64,000 nucleotides of DNA from Chionis minor (lineage: Eukaryota; Chordata; Aves; Charadriiformes; Chionididae). Below are positions 36,846-49,748 of this stretch, piece after piece. Location: assembly GCA_013398295.1 (NCBI GenBank), contig VZSF01010491.1, positions 1,257,003-1,321,002 of the forward strand, in the 5' to 3' direction. The notes under the pieces are model-generated. The model did no database searches. It was given only the letters and a program-made list of their open reading frames with translations, and had not been told where the DNA came from. Numbering within the stretch: the stretch's first letter is position 1; every line of letters begins with the position of its first letter. Position numbers and translations under genes: made by a program.

Positions 36846-38913
36846 CAGAATCAGCCTATCACAAAATCATCATAAATGTGTCCTAAAAAAATCTTAGAAC
36901 AGATTTAAAATTAAAAAATTGTTCTAGGAGGAATGAAAGTTCCTTGGTTTGGGTTAAGAAGCAAGCAGCAGTACAATCACAGAATGATGAACTCCGTAGG
37001 AAGTCAGGATTTTCACAGCACGATTGTGCTATAACCAACTTTCACATTACGTGTTCCTCATTCTGGAGTCACTGGTGCCAGCTTCTGCATTTGTACCAAA
37101 TGGACTCCAGTGCACTATACTGCATAAATCCATTAATACATTCTCAGTAGAAGGACAATCAGGACATGCAAGTAGCAAGGGGGAAAAGTAATACAGGTAA
37201 AAAGTAATACAAAAGCCTCAAATCTTTCAAGTTTCTTGCTGAAAAAAAGCCTCTATCAGTTTAGCCAGCCTCAAAAATACAGAAGAGCAGCACTGAAGAC
37301 AATCAGAAATATCAAGAAAGACAGCAAGAATCAAACTAGATTCTGAAACCTAGGGTCTTAGGAGAGAGTCTAACTGCAATGGCTGCATGCTCTTTTCCTT
37401 TCCCATAGTGCTTTGCTCTTACTGAAAAACTATTTAAACTTTACAAAAGCTATTCACAGGCACTGTACACAAGCTCCCAAACAGAAGAAATGCAAGTCTG
37501 CAATAGTTCTGCTAGGATAAGCAGAATTAAACGAGAGAATACAACAGTGCGGGGCTGGATCTAACAGTGGGACAGTCAGGTGATTGTGCCTCTGGAAAGA
37601 AAAAGACATAAGGTCAAGACTTTGCAGGCAGAGCATTCAGACTAGAAAAATGATCAAAGAAATAGCTAGCCAAATAATCATCACAAAAACAATAAACAGA
37701 AAGGGATTACTCTTGCGTCATTTCCTGACACCTGTTAGGCTGTCTCTGTTGAAATGCCCGCAAGAATAAAATCCAGTGGTAGGGAGCCATTACCAAATCA
37801 TGAACTGTTTGCAGACTTCCAAAACCAAGCACAAGGAACTCATTTGATCCTCCCAACCATCCCTAAAAGATAATACAGCAAGTGGGATGCGTGTGCGTGG
37901 GGGGAGGAAATCACACCACCACCTGGGTATTTCAGGTCACTCTGCTTTGGAGCTTAAGCAGCTATACATGGAACAAAAGACAGTACTTAAAGAATCAGAC
38001 AAGAACAATGAATTCACTACAACCTGTGTTACTTTAACTTCACCTGAAACTGCGACAGAGAGTCAGATAACCTTAAGCCTGTATCAGAACAGAACAGCTA
38101 ACAGTATGCTGTAACTACAGCTGTAAAGCACTAATGAGTCTCCAATAGCAGAAACCCTCCTGGCTTTCACACATTCACATCGCCAGGTCTAGTTGGAGGA
38201 AAGCACAATGACCTCCCAAAGAAAACCGACCAGGGTATTCAGAAGAGCCCAAAGTAACCACGCACCTGGACCCTGACTAGCTCAGATCACCTCTTTCCTA
38301 TTTGTTTTGCAGAAATGGTAACAGGTGCTTTACATGACCAGTGATAAATTACCCTCAAGATAAAAAATACCTAATGAAATCTTATTTAACCCCTACTCTA
38401 GCACATGATATCAAACATATCAGACTGTGTGTCTCATTATCTGTCAGGTTCCTCCAACCAAAAAGGCACAGCAGAAGAGCCCTAGCCCTCAGCTTAAAGT
38501 ATGGGGAGAATATCTGGGGGAACTATCATACATGTTCATCCTGTTCTTAACTCTTCCTTGGGTATAACCCAATTACTGCTAGAAAATGCTTACCAGGTGG
38601 ACACTGTACTCTGGAGGGTACTTCCACCTCAAAGTATTTCAGTTCCAGCTTACCACTGGTTTTAGATGAGCAAGGCTTGCAATTGACTCAATAAACATCT
38701 TTCTTACTATGAGTTTCACACAAATACATTTCGCCTCAAATCCTTGCCATTCTTTTAATTGCTTATTGGAGGACTTTGAACAGATATTGATGCACCCAGA
38801 TTACTACTGTCAAACTTTCACAGAACAGATCAGGAAACAGGCTTGTATTTCAGCACACTCAATGACAATTAATAACCCCCATACAGTTTTTCATTTCTGC
38901 ATTTTGTTTTTTT

Positions 38914-38934
38914 AAAAAAAAAGGGGGGGGGGGG
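38914..38934. repeat. A9-G12 homopolymer junction
   Basis: T7, then nine A, then twelve G (38923-38934), followed by AAAAAGTGGGGG. It is a low-complexity tract with G-quadruplex potential on the plus strand. Confidence 0.93.
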
Positions 38935-41107
38935 AAAAAGTGGGGGAAATCACAACATGGTCTTCACTTAAGGAAGGGCTGGAAACAAGTATCTTAAAAA
39001 TTGCTTGCTTCTTAGACAGTTCAGGCAGCCTTCAGCCCATGACAACCATCCTCCATTTCAAACAGTGAAAACAGTAACAACACTGAATTATTTCTTTAAA
39101 TAATTCCAGCATAGTATTACAGAAGCCTGATTATCTACGCTTGCCCTTTAAGCATCCACTCACATTCAGTGAGAATGTATGTTTACCTAAAAAGACTTCA
39201 GATTGATCAATATTATCCATAGCAGAGACACATATTCAGCAGAAAGAGATCCTATACTGCAGCATTAAAATTCATCTTGCAAACCATGAACAATTTCCGG
39301 GCAATGAGATTAGTTATTTCTTTCCTTTTGGAATGGGGATCAGGAAGATGAGAGGTTCTGACGAAGGCCAAGGAAGGGCAACTGTATGCACAATCAGTAT
39401 CACTGTCCTCAATGAAGCAGGTTTTACTTGCACAAGGATACCCATAACCAGAGTATTTTCTTTAAGTATTGCGGGAGTATATACAGAGGCACATAACCTC
39501 TTGCATAGGTGAGAAATGAGTGCCTTACAGTGAGCTACGTTTAAAAAAAGAGCAACATATGATCTTGATTGAGGAAATAAAAGATAAACACAGCTGAAAA
39601 AATATTTATCTCTAGACAGCATACCTTCTGAAATCAAACAGACATTTTGCACAAAGTAGGAAGGTCTGTAGATCACGGTTTAGTTAATCTTGTATTCCAA
39701 CAGTGTGGAACAGGGAGGGGCGAGAGGGGATGGCCAGGGAGACACTAAGGATTCAGACACCATTCTCAAGAAAGACTGCATCTTGTTTTTCCTGGAAGCA
39801 GATGCCGTAACCATGTCTTGCCATTTCTTGTTACTTCTGTGCCTGTATCAAAGCCAGACATTTATAGTGAAGCAAAGAAACACTCTGCTGCGTGGACTGT
39901 CTCATTTACAAAAACCTGACAAGCTTCAGGAGCAGCACTATCTTTCCACTAGTCTTGGGTGGAGGAGTCTGAGATATTAATTATGATAGATTACCTTAAG
40001 CAGCATGAGACTGACCTACTTCAGGATTTGTTACCTCCTAGTACCAATGCTGCCGCAGCTGTTGACAACCAGAATCCTTACATGCAGGAAAAGGACAGCT
40101 GATGGTCCATTCTCAGTGAGCGCAGGAAGATTCACATTTGCTTCCAGCATGCCCCAAAACAACCTGTTTGGCAACACTGTTGGTATACTGCAGGGGACAT
40201 GCAGTTGAGAAGTGTTCTGCCAAGGGATAAGGGTATGCTTATCAACAACAATGGAATGGAAAAGGCACTTTTATAGGTCTCTGACTGGCTAACTGGCTAA
40301 GAGTTTCATTGTTTTTGCCAGAGTATCTACAATTCTATTAGAGGCATTTCTAATTATCTTAAAACTGAATGAAATGCCTAGAGGCTAGCAAAATTAAACT
40401 TTGTTCATTACTTACAATACCGTAACAGCACTTTTGGACAAGACAGTTAAGGAAACACATTTATACCTGCACACATGCAGATAAATCAGATCTGCTGAAT
40501 TTTGTTGTTGATTGCTTTCTCTTTGGTAAACTGGTCAAAGAAGGGTCTCCAAGGCATAAACAAAGACTGCAAATTTGACCACCATTTTTTTAAAGAAACG
40601 GTTTCCAAATTATTTCTCTCATTTGTGTGGCTATAGCTGCACTGTGTAAGTGTTCTGAGTACAAAGTGTGGTTTTGCAACAAAATAAACATACCGAGATT
40701 TAGAAAAACTGCCTGGGGTTCAAAAATCCCCCTTTATAGCAGTGCAATTAGTGCAGAAATGACCAATATGCTGAGTCTGATCTCACCAGTGAAAAACTGC
40801 TGTAACACCCAATGAGAGGAGTTTCTCAGCTCTTAAAACTGCAAGGAATCATAAATGAATCAAGATGCCCATTTCTCACAGCACAAGCCTCAGCATGAAT
40901 GCCCTGAAAAGTTCTTCTATAATAAGAATGAAATATAATATTGTTATTAAGTATAAACAATTGTATCTACAACACTATCAGAAGGCCTAACTGTTGCTGA
41001 CATGTAATCATATTGCAACTTTTAATTACCCTTAAACACAATATTCCCCCTAAAAGCAGCTAGATACGATACTATTTTCTAGTGTTTGCCCCAAATAATT
41101 AAAACTG

Positions 41108-41150
41108 CAGAATGATGAAGGTCAGAAGAGACCTCTCCAGGTCCAACCCA
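41108..41150 (-). mobile_element. short CR1 3'-end fragment
   Basis: CAGAATGATGAAGGTCAGAA and AGACCTCTCCAGGTCCAACC resemble the reverse complement of a CR1 3' end. Only about 40 bp are recognisable and the flanking sequence does not continue the match. Confidence 0.5.
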
Positions 41151-41869
41151 CCACCATCACATTAGGGACAACTTCAATATGAAATCCAATGAAGTCAAAA
41201 GCTACTTTTGAGTTACGGTCAACATTAGTATGTACAAAAAGGAGGTGGTCAGTTGGCCTACTTCGAAACACTTCCAGGGAGAAAGTTGAGATGTAGTGCT
41301 TTTCATGAACCATGGAGATATATGCTTCCGTGCCTCCACTCTAAAAAAATTATGTAGTCCACGTTAATTGCTATTTGGGAGACTCTTTTTCCAAGTCTTA
41401 CTAAAGCAGCTGAATAATCATATATTGATTCAATCATTCATGAATCCATGATATACAATACTTCATCTCACAGCAATTCTAGTATCCTTTCCTAACATGA
41501 AAATAAAAGCATCCAGAAAATCCCCTTATAGAACTACAATGGCTTATATCAATGGACTGAAACTAAATTAGAGAAATCACTGCTTAATTGAAAATTATTT
41601 CTATTTTACAGGAGGTAGCAAATACAACCACCAAAGTAGATCCAGTGTTCACAGACTTGCAAATAGTCAGTTTCTATAAACCAAGGTTGTTTTGCAGAAC
41701 AGTAAAGGTGAGGAAGTTTAAATTGATACTATATACTGTTGACAATAATTCTGCTTAAGGCTTTACTGATGTTTACTGGCTCTGTTATTGTGATGCCACT
41801 GCATTAGCTCAAGTAAATAGAGACCAAGCCAGGAATGAAAACATAGCACATAGACACATGACACTGATC

Positions 41870-42250
41870 AGAGAATCACAGAATGGTTTAGGTTAGAAGC
41901 GACCTTAAAGATCATCTAGTTCTAACTGCCACAGGCAAGGACACCTTCCACCAGACCAGATTGCTCAAAGCCTCATCCAACACAGCCTTGAACACTTCCA
42001 GGGATGGGGCCTCCACAGCCTCCCTGAGCAATGTGTTCCCTCATGGTGAAAAATTTCTTCCTGAGATCTAACCTAAATCCACCCTCTTCCAGCTAAAAAC
42101 CATTACCCCTCATGCTATCACTACATGCCCTTGTAAAAAGTCCCTCTCCAGATTTCCTGTAGGCCCTCTTCAAATACCAGAAGGCTGCTATGGGGTCTCC
42201 CTGGAGCCTTCTGTTCTCCAGGCTGAACAACTCCAATTCTCTCAGCCTGA
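41870..42250 (-). mobile_element. CR1 LINE 3' fragment
   Basis: The plus strand starts AGAGAATCACAGAATGGTTT and continues with CR1 3'UTR and the end of ORF2 in reverse complement, including the antisense of the SLEVFKA-like region and of FSLEN. It ends near CTCTCAGCCTGATTTTAT. It is about 380 bp, diverged, with no usable frame. Confidence 0.9.
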
Positions 42251-44887
42251 TTTTATACTTCAAACAATGCTAAATATTAAGAATTTTAGGAAGGCTTTAA
42301 AACCAAACATTTGAAATATTAATATAACTGTCATCTTTAAACACTGTATTCATTTAATATAGGCTTTCTTTTACACAAAACAGGTTTATTTATCTATTTT
42401 CAACATTAACTTGTCTCTTTTCTCTGAAGTCCACAATACAGCAGTATCTGAACTTCAAAAACCAAGAAATAAACCATGCACAACAGAAGACTACGGTAGG
42501 TCCTTGGTCAAGGAGACAAGGCTTCCTGGACAACTTCCCTTGACCTCACAGACCATGCTTTGGGACCACCAAACCAGCAAGTCTCAGAACAGTAACAGTC
42601 CACATCCCATGCACTGTCACAATTCTTTACCAAGTTACTTTTCTCTAAGTGACATTTGTACTAACTCACTGACTAGAAGTGAGTAGCTGTGCCAAGCTAC
42701 ACACCAAGGTCTAGTTAAGCCTGAGGAAGCTGTGTTGTTAGTGGTAACACAAAGCATCCAACTTGACTCAGTCTAGGAATTAAAAAGAAAAAAAAAACCA
42801 CATTATTTGTAAGTTATGACAACTCTCACCCAAGCTTCAGCCATTTCAAAGATTTCCACTGCTGCTACAGAATTGACAACAACTTTAGAGTGGCTTGGAC
42901 ATACCTACATCACATCAGGTGGCCAATTAGCACCACAAACAACGTGACACGAGCACTCCAGATAACAAAAGAGGTTGCAAATCTGTGAGAAAACTATTTA
43001 GATCTGGTGGCCTCACCCTTTGCTTCTATGCAACCCCCTTCCTTTTCACCCCTTTTTTCCTCCTCCATTCTTAAGAGTTTCCCATTAGCACATGGATCCT
43101 AGACAGTGACAGCTCCAAACAGTCGGAGCTTTTCTAGGTCTACTATTGTCAGCCACAGCAAATGTGCTCAGACCTCAGCCTTCTTTCACAGCAGCATAAT
43201 GAGACTGATGACGGGAAAGAAAAGGAATGTGGGAAATCTGGGAAACAAATGACTAAGAGAATAAGAATACTTAAGAAACAGAATACACCAATTTAATCAG
43301 TAGTAAGAGTTGTAATTAAAAACATGAAACTTAAGTCGTACACACGCACACACACTAAACTACACCAGAACATACACCACCATTTCTAGAAAGGACACAT
43401 TTGATCTAAACAAAATAGGTGGCTAACTTGTATGATGCTATTATCATGACCCTCATCTCTTTTTCCCCTACTGCCACTCATCATATAAACCCTTTTCCTT
43501 CCTCTGCTTCTTCACACCCACATCTTTTATTAGATATTGAAATACTTAAGGAAGGGCGATATCTAATTTTATTTGCACAGTACTTACGAAATACATGACT
43601 GTGTCTTATAGGGGCCATGGGCGTGTATAAAATGCTGGTGGCATACAGCACCTGCACTTTGTGAACACAAACTGATTGGTGAAATATTGCATTAAGTAGA
43701 TGCTGACTCACTCACACAGATAACCTGTTAACTACTTAGTATGAGGAAGACAGAAATGATCTAGATACTAAAATGACTATGACCACCAAGCATGAAGGAA
43801 AGAGAAAGCACAGGGAAGAACCACCTTTGGCAAAGATTTTGGGCACAGTATTTAGTTTTATACTCAACTTTCCAATAGCAGCTCGTGAAACTTAACCAAT
43901 AAGTCCCACAATGAGTCATCCATCTAAACGACTCCAAGACTGTAACAGAGTGTGCGCACCTGTCCTAAAATACAAATGACCCGAGATTCAAGTCCTCTTG
44001 GACAACATTTAAGTATAGGTTTCCAACACACCAGATGAACAACCTATTACTTATACCCCATTAATAAGAACAAAAGCGGTGGTATATTTCTCTCCATTTA
44101 AAACCTATGCAGACAGATGTACTCTTGATATACCCCCTATATCAGGCAGACGCTTTGTCAGTCATGCCACTGCTTATGCACAAAATTTGATCCTAGAGTT
44201 GTTTCAGATTATTAAAATACAGAAGTTTGTGGACATGAGCGGCAGCAGAAAACTAGGCATAGAGACTGCAAATTTTACAGATCCTGTGAATATTTGTGGC
44301 ATTCTAAATGCAGGAATTTGTCTTACGCCTGTGGCCTTATATTGCCATTGGCTAGTCCAGGAGATTCTGCAACACCGTTTGAGCTGCTAACCAGCTAAGG
44401 CTTTACATTTGAATTCATCAAATTATGCATAAAATACTAAACTGTTAGAACCTAGTAGTTGTCTGAAATAGGTTAGAAAATAGGTATCAGGAACTTGATG
44501 AATGCTTTACATTTCCCATGTTTCAGGAACATAATTTTATAGTATAATGGAGAGTGCAAATTAAAATTGTTTTAAAAATACCAGAAACCAACAGCAAACA
44601 GTTGCTATAATTGTATACTTAATAATAGACCTCACTCTACCAGCCAAGTCATTGTCAGGGTATGTAAATTCCTGAGTTCCCTTTCCTTCCAGGGCAGAGG
44701 TGAGCAGTGCTAGTTGAGCAACACATCTATTTTTAGAGGTAATTTTCCCCCCCATACATGTATAGGCATAACTTTCCAATTAACAATTGCTATTATGAAC
44801 CTTTTACTTCCTTCTGCACTTATTTTGCCCCTCACTGCTTTACAAAGTTGAATTAGGAGACATCACTGACCAGTCCGATAACAGATT

Positions 44888-44967
44888 ATAGAATCATAAA
44901 ATGTTAGTGGTTGGGAGGGACCTCTGGAGATTAGCTAGTCCAACACCCCTGCCAGAGCAGATCCAAC
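44888..44967 (-). mobile_element. CR1 LINE 3' end, very short
   Basis: TAGAATCATAAAATGTTAGT and GACCTCTGGAGATTAGCTAG match the 3' end seen in the copy at 35723-36845, so it belongs to the same or a related subfamily. Only about 80 bp remain. Confidence 0.82.
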
Positions 44968-47900
44968 AATTAGCAATCTGAGAACTTGCTTGCAAAACTG
45001 CTAAACATTCATAGCTACGAATGAAATTAACCTCTGCTATGTTCTTAACGTAAGAATAGAAATATACTAGGGTGTTACAGCTTGTTTGAGTGGGTTTAAA
45101 GAAAAAAAAAAACTGTCAGATACTTTTTATAGTTGCAGCTGCCAATTATTGTGCACATCAATTCACTGTCGTAACAGTGTATCCTTAACTCACCACTTAC
45201 GCACATTATGAAGATCAATTCTTGAGTATCAGTGTTCTTTATGAACAACAACAAAGGAAGGCACCAGGAGGAATAACACATTTTTATATTCAAAACAGGA
45301 ATTAAATAGTGGAGAGGGAACAAAGCAGAATCACAGAGACAGCAATTTTTAAAAATGCACTGATTAGACATAGGGATATACTCTCAAGGCAAGTGTCCAA
45401 TATTAAAACTTCTAGTAAGGCGTGAACAGTTGAACAAGTGTCTTGCTGGAAGCTGAAGTTTCCTGTTTGAACCAATATTAAATTCATAACTAACCACGAC
45501 AGCTACTGATTGTGACTAAACATATACAATATCAAACCAAAGTGTATTTTTACTTTATTACACTTCACAAAGGCATATGCCATCTGCCACTGAGATATGA
45601 TCCGTTTCTCCATGACATTATCACATTACTCTTGAAAAGACTAATGCTGCTGCTTAATCTCATGGTTTGAGCCAATTTCTAAACACTAAGCCTCGGCTTG
45701 CTGTCAGATCTCCTCACTACCTGCCTCAGAATCAATGATGAATGTGCAGATTGTCACTTTTTACCATATAATTTAAAGTACCCAAACCCCTGTTGCAAGC
45801 TAATTTACATTCTGCAAATACTGTTCTAGAAGTGATTCGTTTTACGGATGAAACGGAGCTCTAAAATCCCCCTGGATTTTTACTAACAGGATAACAATCC
45901 TCTTCTAACACACAAAAACAATCCAGGACCACAAGCTACCTTAACTAAAAACAAACAGTCTGTTAAGGTTATAAGGATTTCTATCATTTGAAATCAGAGA
46001 ACCACGAGGTCATTAATCCCCAGCTCATAAGGAAAATTAAGGAAATTAATATGTTGAATTCAACTGATTGGAAAATAGTCCTAGTTTTTTCTGTCTAAAA
46101 AAAAAATAACCTTCTGCAGATTGAACTTGAAGTAACCAATGCAGAAACAGCTTCTGAACCTGAAAATACAAGAATACAATGGTCATTTAAAACCCTGGGT
46201 AGTAGACAGCAGTGTCTGGAAAAGAACAGGGTATGAGTTTGCTGTGTTCCCTCTGATAATGAGGTTATACTGAGGGTTGTTTTGTTGCTTCATAATGGCT
46301 TTTTATTAAACATAATCTAAACTAATACAGCATAAGTGTAACATTTAGAAACTGCTGTTTGTGCCTAGTCTACAAGTCACCAGTAGGTTTCTCCTCGTTC
46401 CCAATTTCTCATTCTTTGAAGGGTCATCATGGAGAAATACGCTGCATGGACGAATGTGCCCTTCACATATTGATAGAAGTGCCACCAAGCTGCATGCCCT
46501 AAAATGCATTTTGAAGATTGAATTCATGCATCTTCCAAAATCCTTTTTACTGCAATTGCCCATTCCAGTTCACAGTATCTTCCAGTAATATATGAAATGC
46601 ATTATTAGATCTGATAGCCAAACAATGGAGGTTTTGGGGGGGGTTTGGTTTTTAGATACAGCTCCATTCTCACTTCTGAGTGAAGGAAACAATCAGATGT
46701 GAACTCTAAAATCAATCTGACATCTGTTCAATCTAATCTAAAATCAATTCTTTTGGGTCTCCCAGATTTTCTCCAACAAGCCAACATAAGATCCAGACAA
46801 AACAATTAAGTCTGTATTTAAAGCTTTCACAGTAATAAAGCAAATCACCTGTTTACCTGGAGATTAATGAAGTCTTAAACTCTTAGAGAAAAAAACAGAC
46901 ATTTATTAAACAGCATTAGATGACATCTCTCTGCAATAGTCTGTCTAGCAATAGACACTGCAACAAAAAAAATAAAATCAACATTTTCCAACAGGTTGAT
47001 TTTTAACATGTCATTCACCTTTGTTAATAGCCAAAAAAGCACTAAAAATTTTTTCTAGTATGGAAAAAAACCTCAGTAGTAAAGATCAGTATTGAGATTA
47101 ATAGACTAATTCCATTCTAAATACCAGCTTTCATTTTAATACCATTAAGGGATCAGAACTGAGACAGATAATGTCATGGATAAAATCACTCAACAGTTTT
47201 AAAGCATGTGCTCTGCGACAATGCACATAGTCCAGTTTTCCCATAAAACTATAAAAATCCAGAAAACAAGGCACTTGAAGTTAACAGTTGTCTGGTGTTC
47301 ACAGCAATAAGAGACTAGGCTGAGAGTAAATGCTAACAGCATGATCTATAAAAATAGAGACCAGAATGAGTCCTAGCAGTCAGACAGCAGCAGTGCTATT
47401 AGCACTCCAGTTAAAAAGAAACATTCTCAACAGCTTCAATTAGACCTGGCAGGACAGTATCTAAGCTGAAAATAGCAAACACTGAGACAGAGCTTAACCA
47501 ATTTACCTAACACTCACTAGTTTAAAACTAATGAGTCTTATACTTAAATCTTGCGAGATGCAAAAATGCCTGGGTAATCACTCTCTACACAAACCACCAT
47601 CTCTAATCAGTTACTGTTTGCTTTAAATACATATGTAAAGGAAACTATAGCTGAAGTGCTTCAAAAGGAGGTGAATTTAAAGGAGAAATCTTTACTTTGT
47701 CAAAATGTTCTGTCTTGAAGAGGGATAGGAATAAAAAGAAAAATAAGGAAATAGATATTAGTAAGGGAAAAGAAAAACTTGGTTGGGTTGCTAATGTCTC
47801 CTATCAGTCCAAAGTTTCTCAGAGACCTAGTCCTGCTCTACAGGGGAGGCTTCCAATAAGAGTCCTCAATAAAGGTGAGAGCCCCTAAAGACTCATCTCT

Positions 47901-49283
47901 TTTGCTTCCTCATCCATTCCATTGTAATTTTTTGTGCTGTTGGTTTGTGCATTCCTCTCCACTCTTCTGCTTCTTCTTCTTTTTTCGATACGTTCTTTCC
48001 CACACGGAGTTGCTTCCTCCACTCTTCTAACACTACAGTATCCCTGACACTCTTCCACCTCACAGGAAAGCTCCAGGTGATGAGCACCTCTGGGGATTGC
48101 CTAGTTAAATTCAGTGCATATAAAACCAGAACTTAATCTCAGCCACCACCACCACCTGTTCTTACCACATGCTTTGATTACTTCTGTGGAAATCACCAGT
48201 ACCCTGCCCATTACTCTGACCTACAACTCTCCTCAGCTGTTTCTCCCTTGAGTTCCTGTAGCCACACTCACCCCCCGCCCCGCCCCAAACACCCAAACAA
48301 CACCTTAACCACACAGACCTGCACAAATCATTTCGAGGACACTACTTGACTGTGTTGCTGGTTTAAGTGCCCCTGCTTTCTTCCTTTTCTATTAGAGAGA
48401 CAAGCAGCATATTTTCACTTATTGTTCTAAACTATTTCCTCATTCAAATCAAGAGGGAGACTCCTATTCAGTCAATTAAGTTAGCTTCTACCACCATCAC
48501 CAATTTTTCAAAACAACATTTGACAGTATCCCCACACAGAGAGATAAAATTAATTCACTATGAAGTCCTTCATCTTCTGATGTCTTGCCCTCACAACAAT
48601 TAAAAATAAAATCCTGACAATTACCAGACTGCTGATGTGAAAATATCACTGCTCATCAAGCTAACCAGTAACTCCCACCACCACCACCCCCCATCATGTG
48701 CTCCTCTATCTATCTAGGTCACCTTAACCTGTCCTCCTGGAAGACATACGATCTGTAGCCTATCCCACACTTGTGTTGAATCATGATAGGCATTTCCAGT
48801 TTGTTTACTAAAACTCCTTTAGGTTGCAGCATCACAAAAGGTGATCATACTGTTGGGGAAAAAACTGATTTTACCCATCTTGCGCTTAAACACATTAAAA
48901 TGCATTACACATGTTAGATCTATGCCAACATAGGTGTAACGAAACCAGGAGAATTATGCTGGTAGAAGCATTTAGGCTAACTAGAAAATTTAAAGCAGCC
49001 GTTATCTACTTAGTATATTTCTTTACTGTAGCAAATAACAGCAAGAAAAATAAAGTTTAATAAGAATATAAAATTAAAGAGAAAAAAATACACTAAGTCC
49101 TGACTGTCTTCCAGTGTAACAGAGAGAAGAACAAACTGTGGTAATGAGCCCACAATTCTACCTTGATGTGTGCTGAGAGGAATGACATAAGGCAGTAGTC
49201 GAGCAATTCCCTTGATACCTGAAGTGGGGGGTGCCTTGTGCTCTGATGAGCTCAGTTACAGCTGTAGAAACTATGTTCATGCT

Positions 49284-49748
49284 TTCACAGAATCGCAGAA
49301 TGGTTTGGGTCAGAAGGAACCTTAAAGATCATGTAGTTCCAACCCCCCTGCCATGGGCAAGGACACCTCCCTCGAGACCAGGTTGCTCAAAGCCCCATCC
49401 AGCCTGGCCTTGAACACTCCCAGGGATGGGGCATCCACAACTTCTCTGGGCAACCTGTTCCAGTGCCTCACCACCCTCACAGTAAAGATTTTCTTCCTAG
49501 TATGCAATCTAAGTCTATCCTCTTTCTGTTTAAAACGATTACCCCTCATCTTATCACTACACTCCCTGATAAAAGAGTCCCTCCCCAGCTTTCCTGTAGG
49601 CGCCCATTAAGTACAGGAAGGCTGCTGCAAGGTCTCCCTGGAGCCCTCTCTGCTCCAGGCTGAACAACCCCAACTCTCCCAGCCTGTCCTCACAGGGGAG
49701 GTGCTCCAGCCCTCTGACGATCTTCATGGCCCTACTGGAGCAGGTCCA
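49284..49748 (-). mobile_element. CR1 LINE 3' fragment, near-identical inverted mate of 34742-35579
   Basis: A minus-strand CR1 copy of about 465 bp. The frame 49549-49322 is open and its 75 residues differ from the frame at 35316-35543 at only two positions (Arg versus His early, His versus Asp near the end). Shared unusual bases (TTTTATCAGGGAGTGTAGTG, GGTTCCTTCTGACCCAAACC) show that both come from the same young CR1 subfamily or from one duplicated copy. Confidence 0.93.

Noticed and set aside
39314..39676. 120-codon minus-strand open frame
   Set aside because: No recognisable motif, no convincing splice borders or neighbouring exons, and lies in intronic AT-rich sequence.
43590..43665. 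Minus-strand segment with GTAAGT donor and GTGCAG acceptor
   Set aside because: The donor exon bases are poor (TTC/GTAAGT) and the acceptor tract is interrupted; isolated matches like this are expected by chance in 30 kb.
43984..43996. GATTCAAGTCC, resembling a tRNA T-arm
   Set aside because: Flanking bases cannot form the acceptor, D or anticodon stems.
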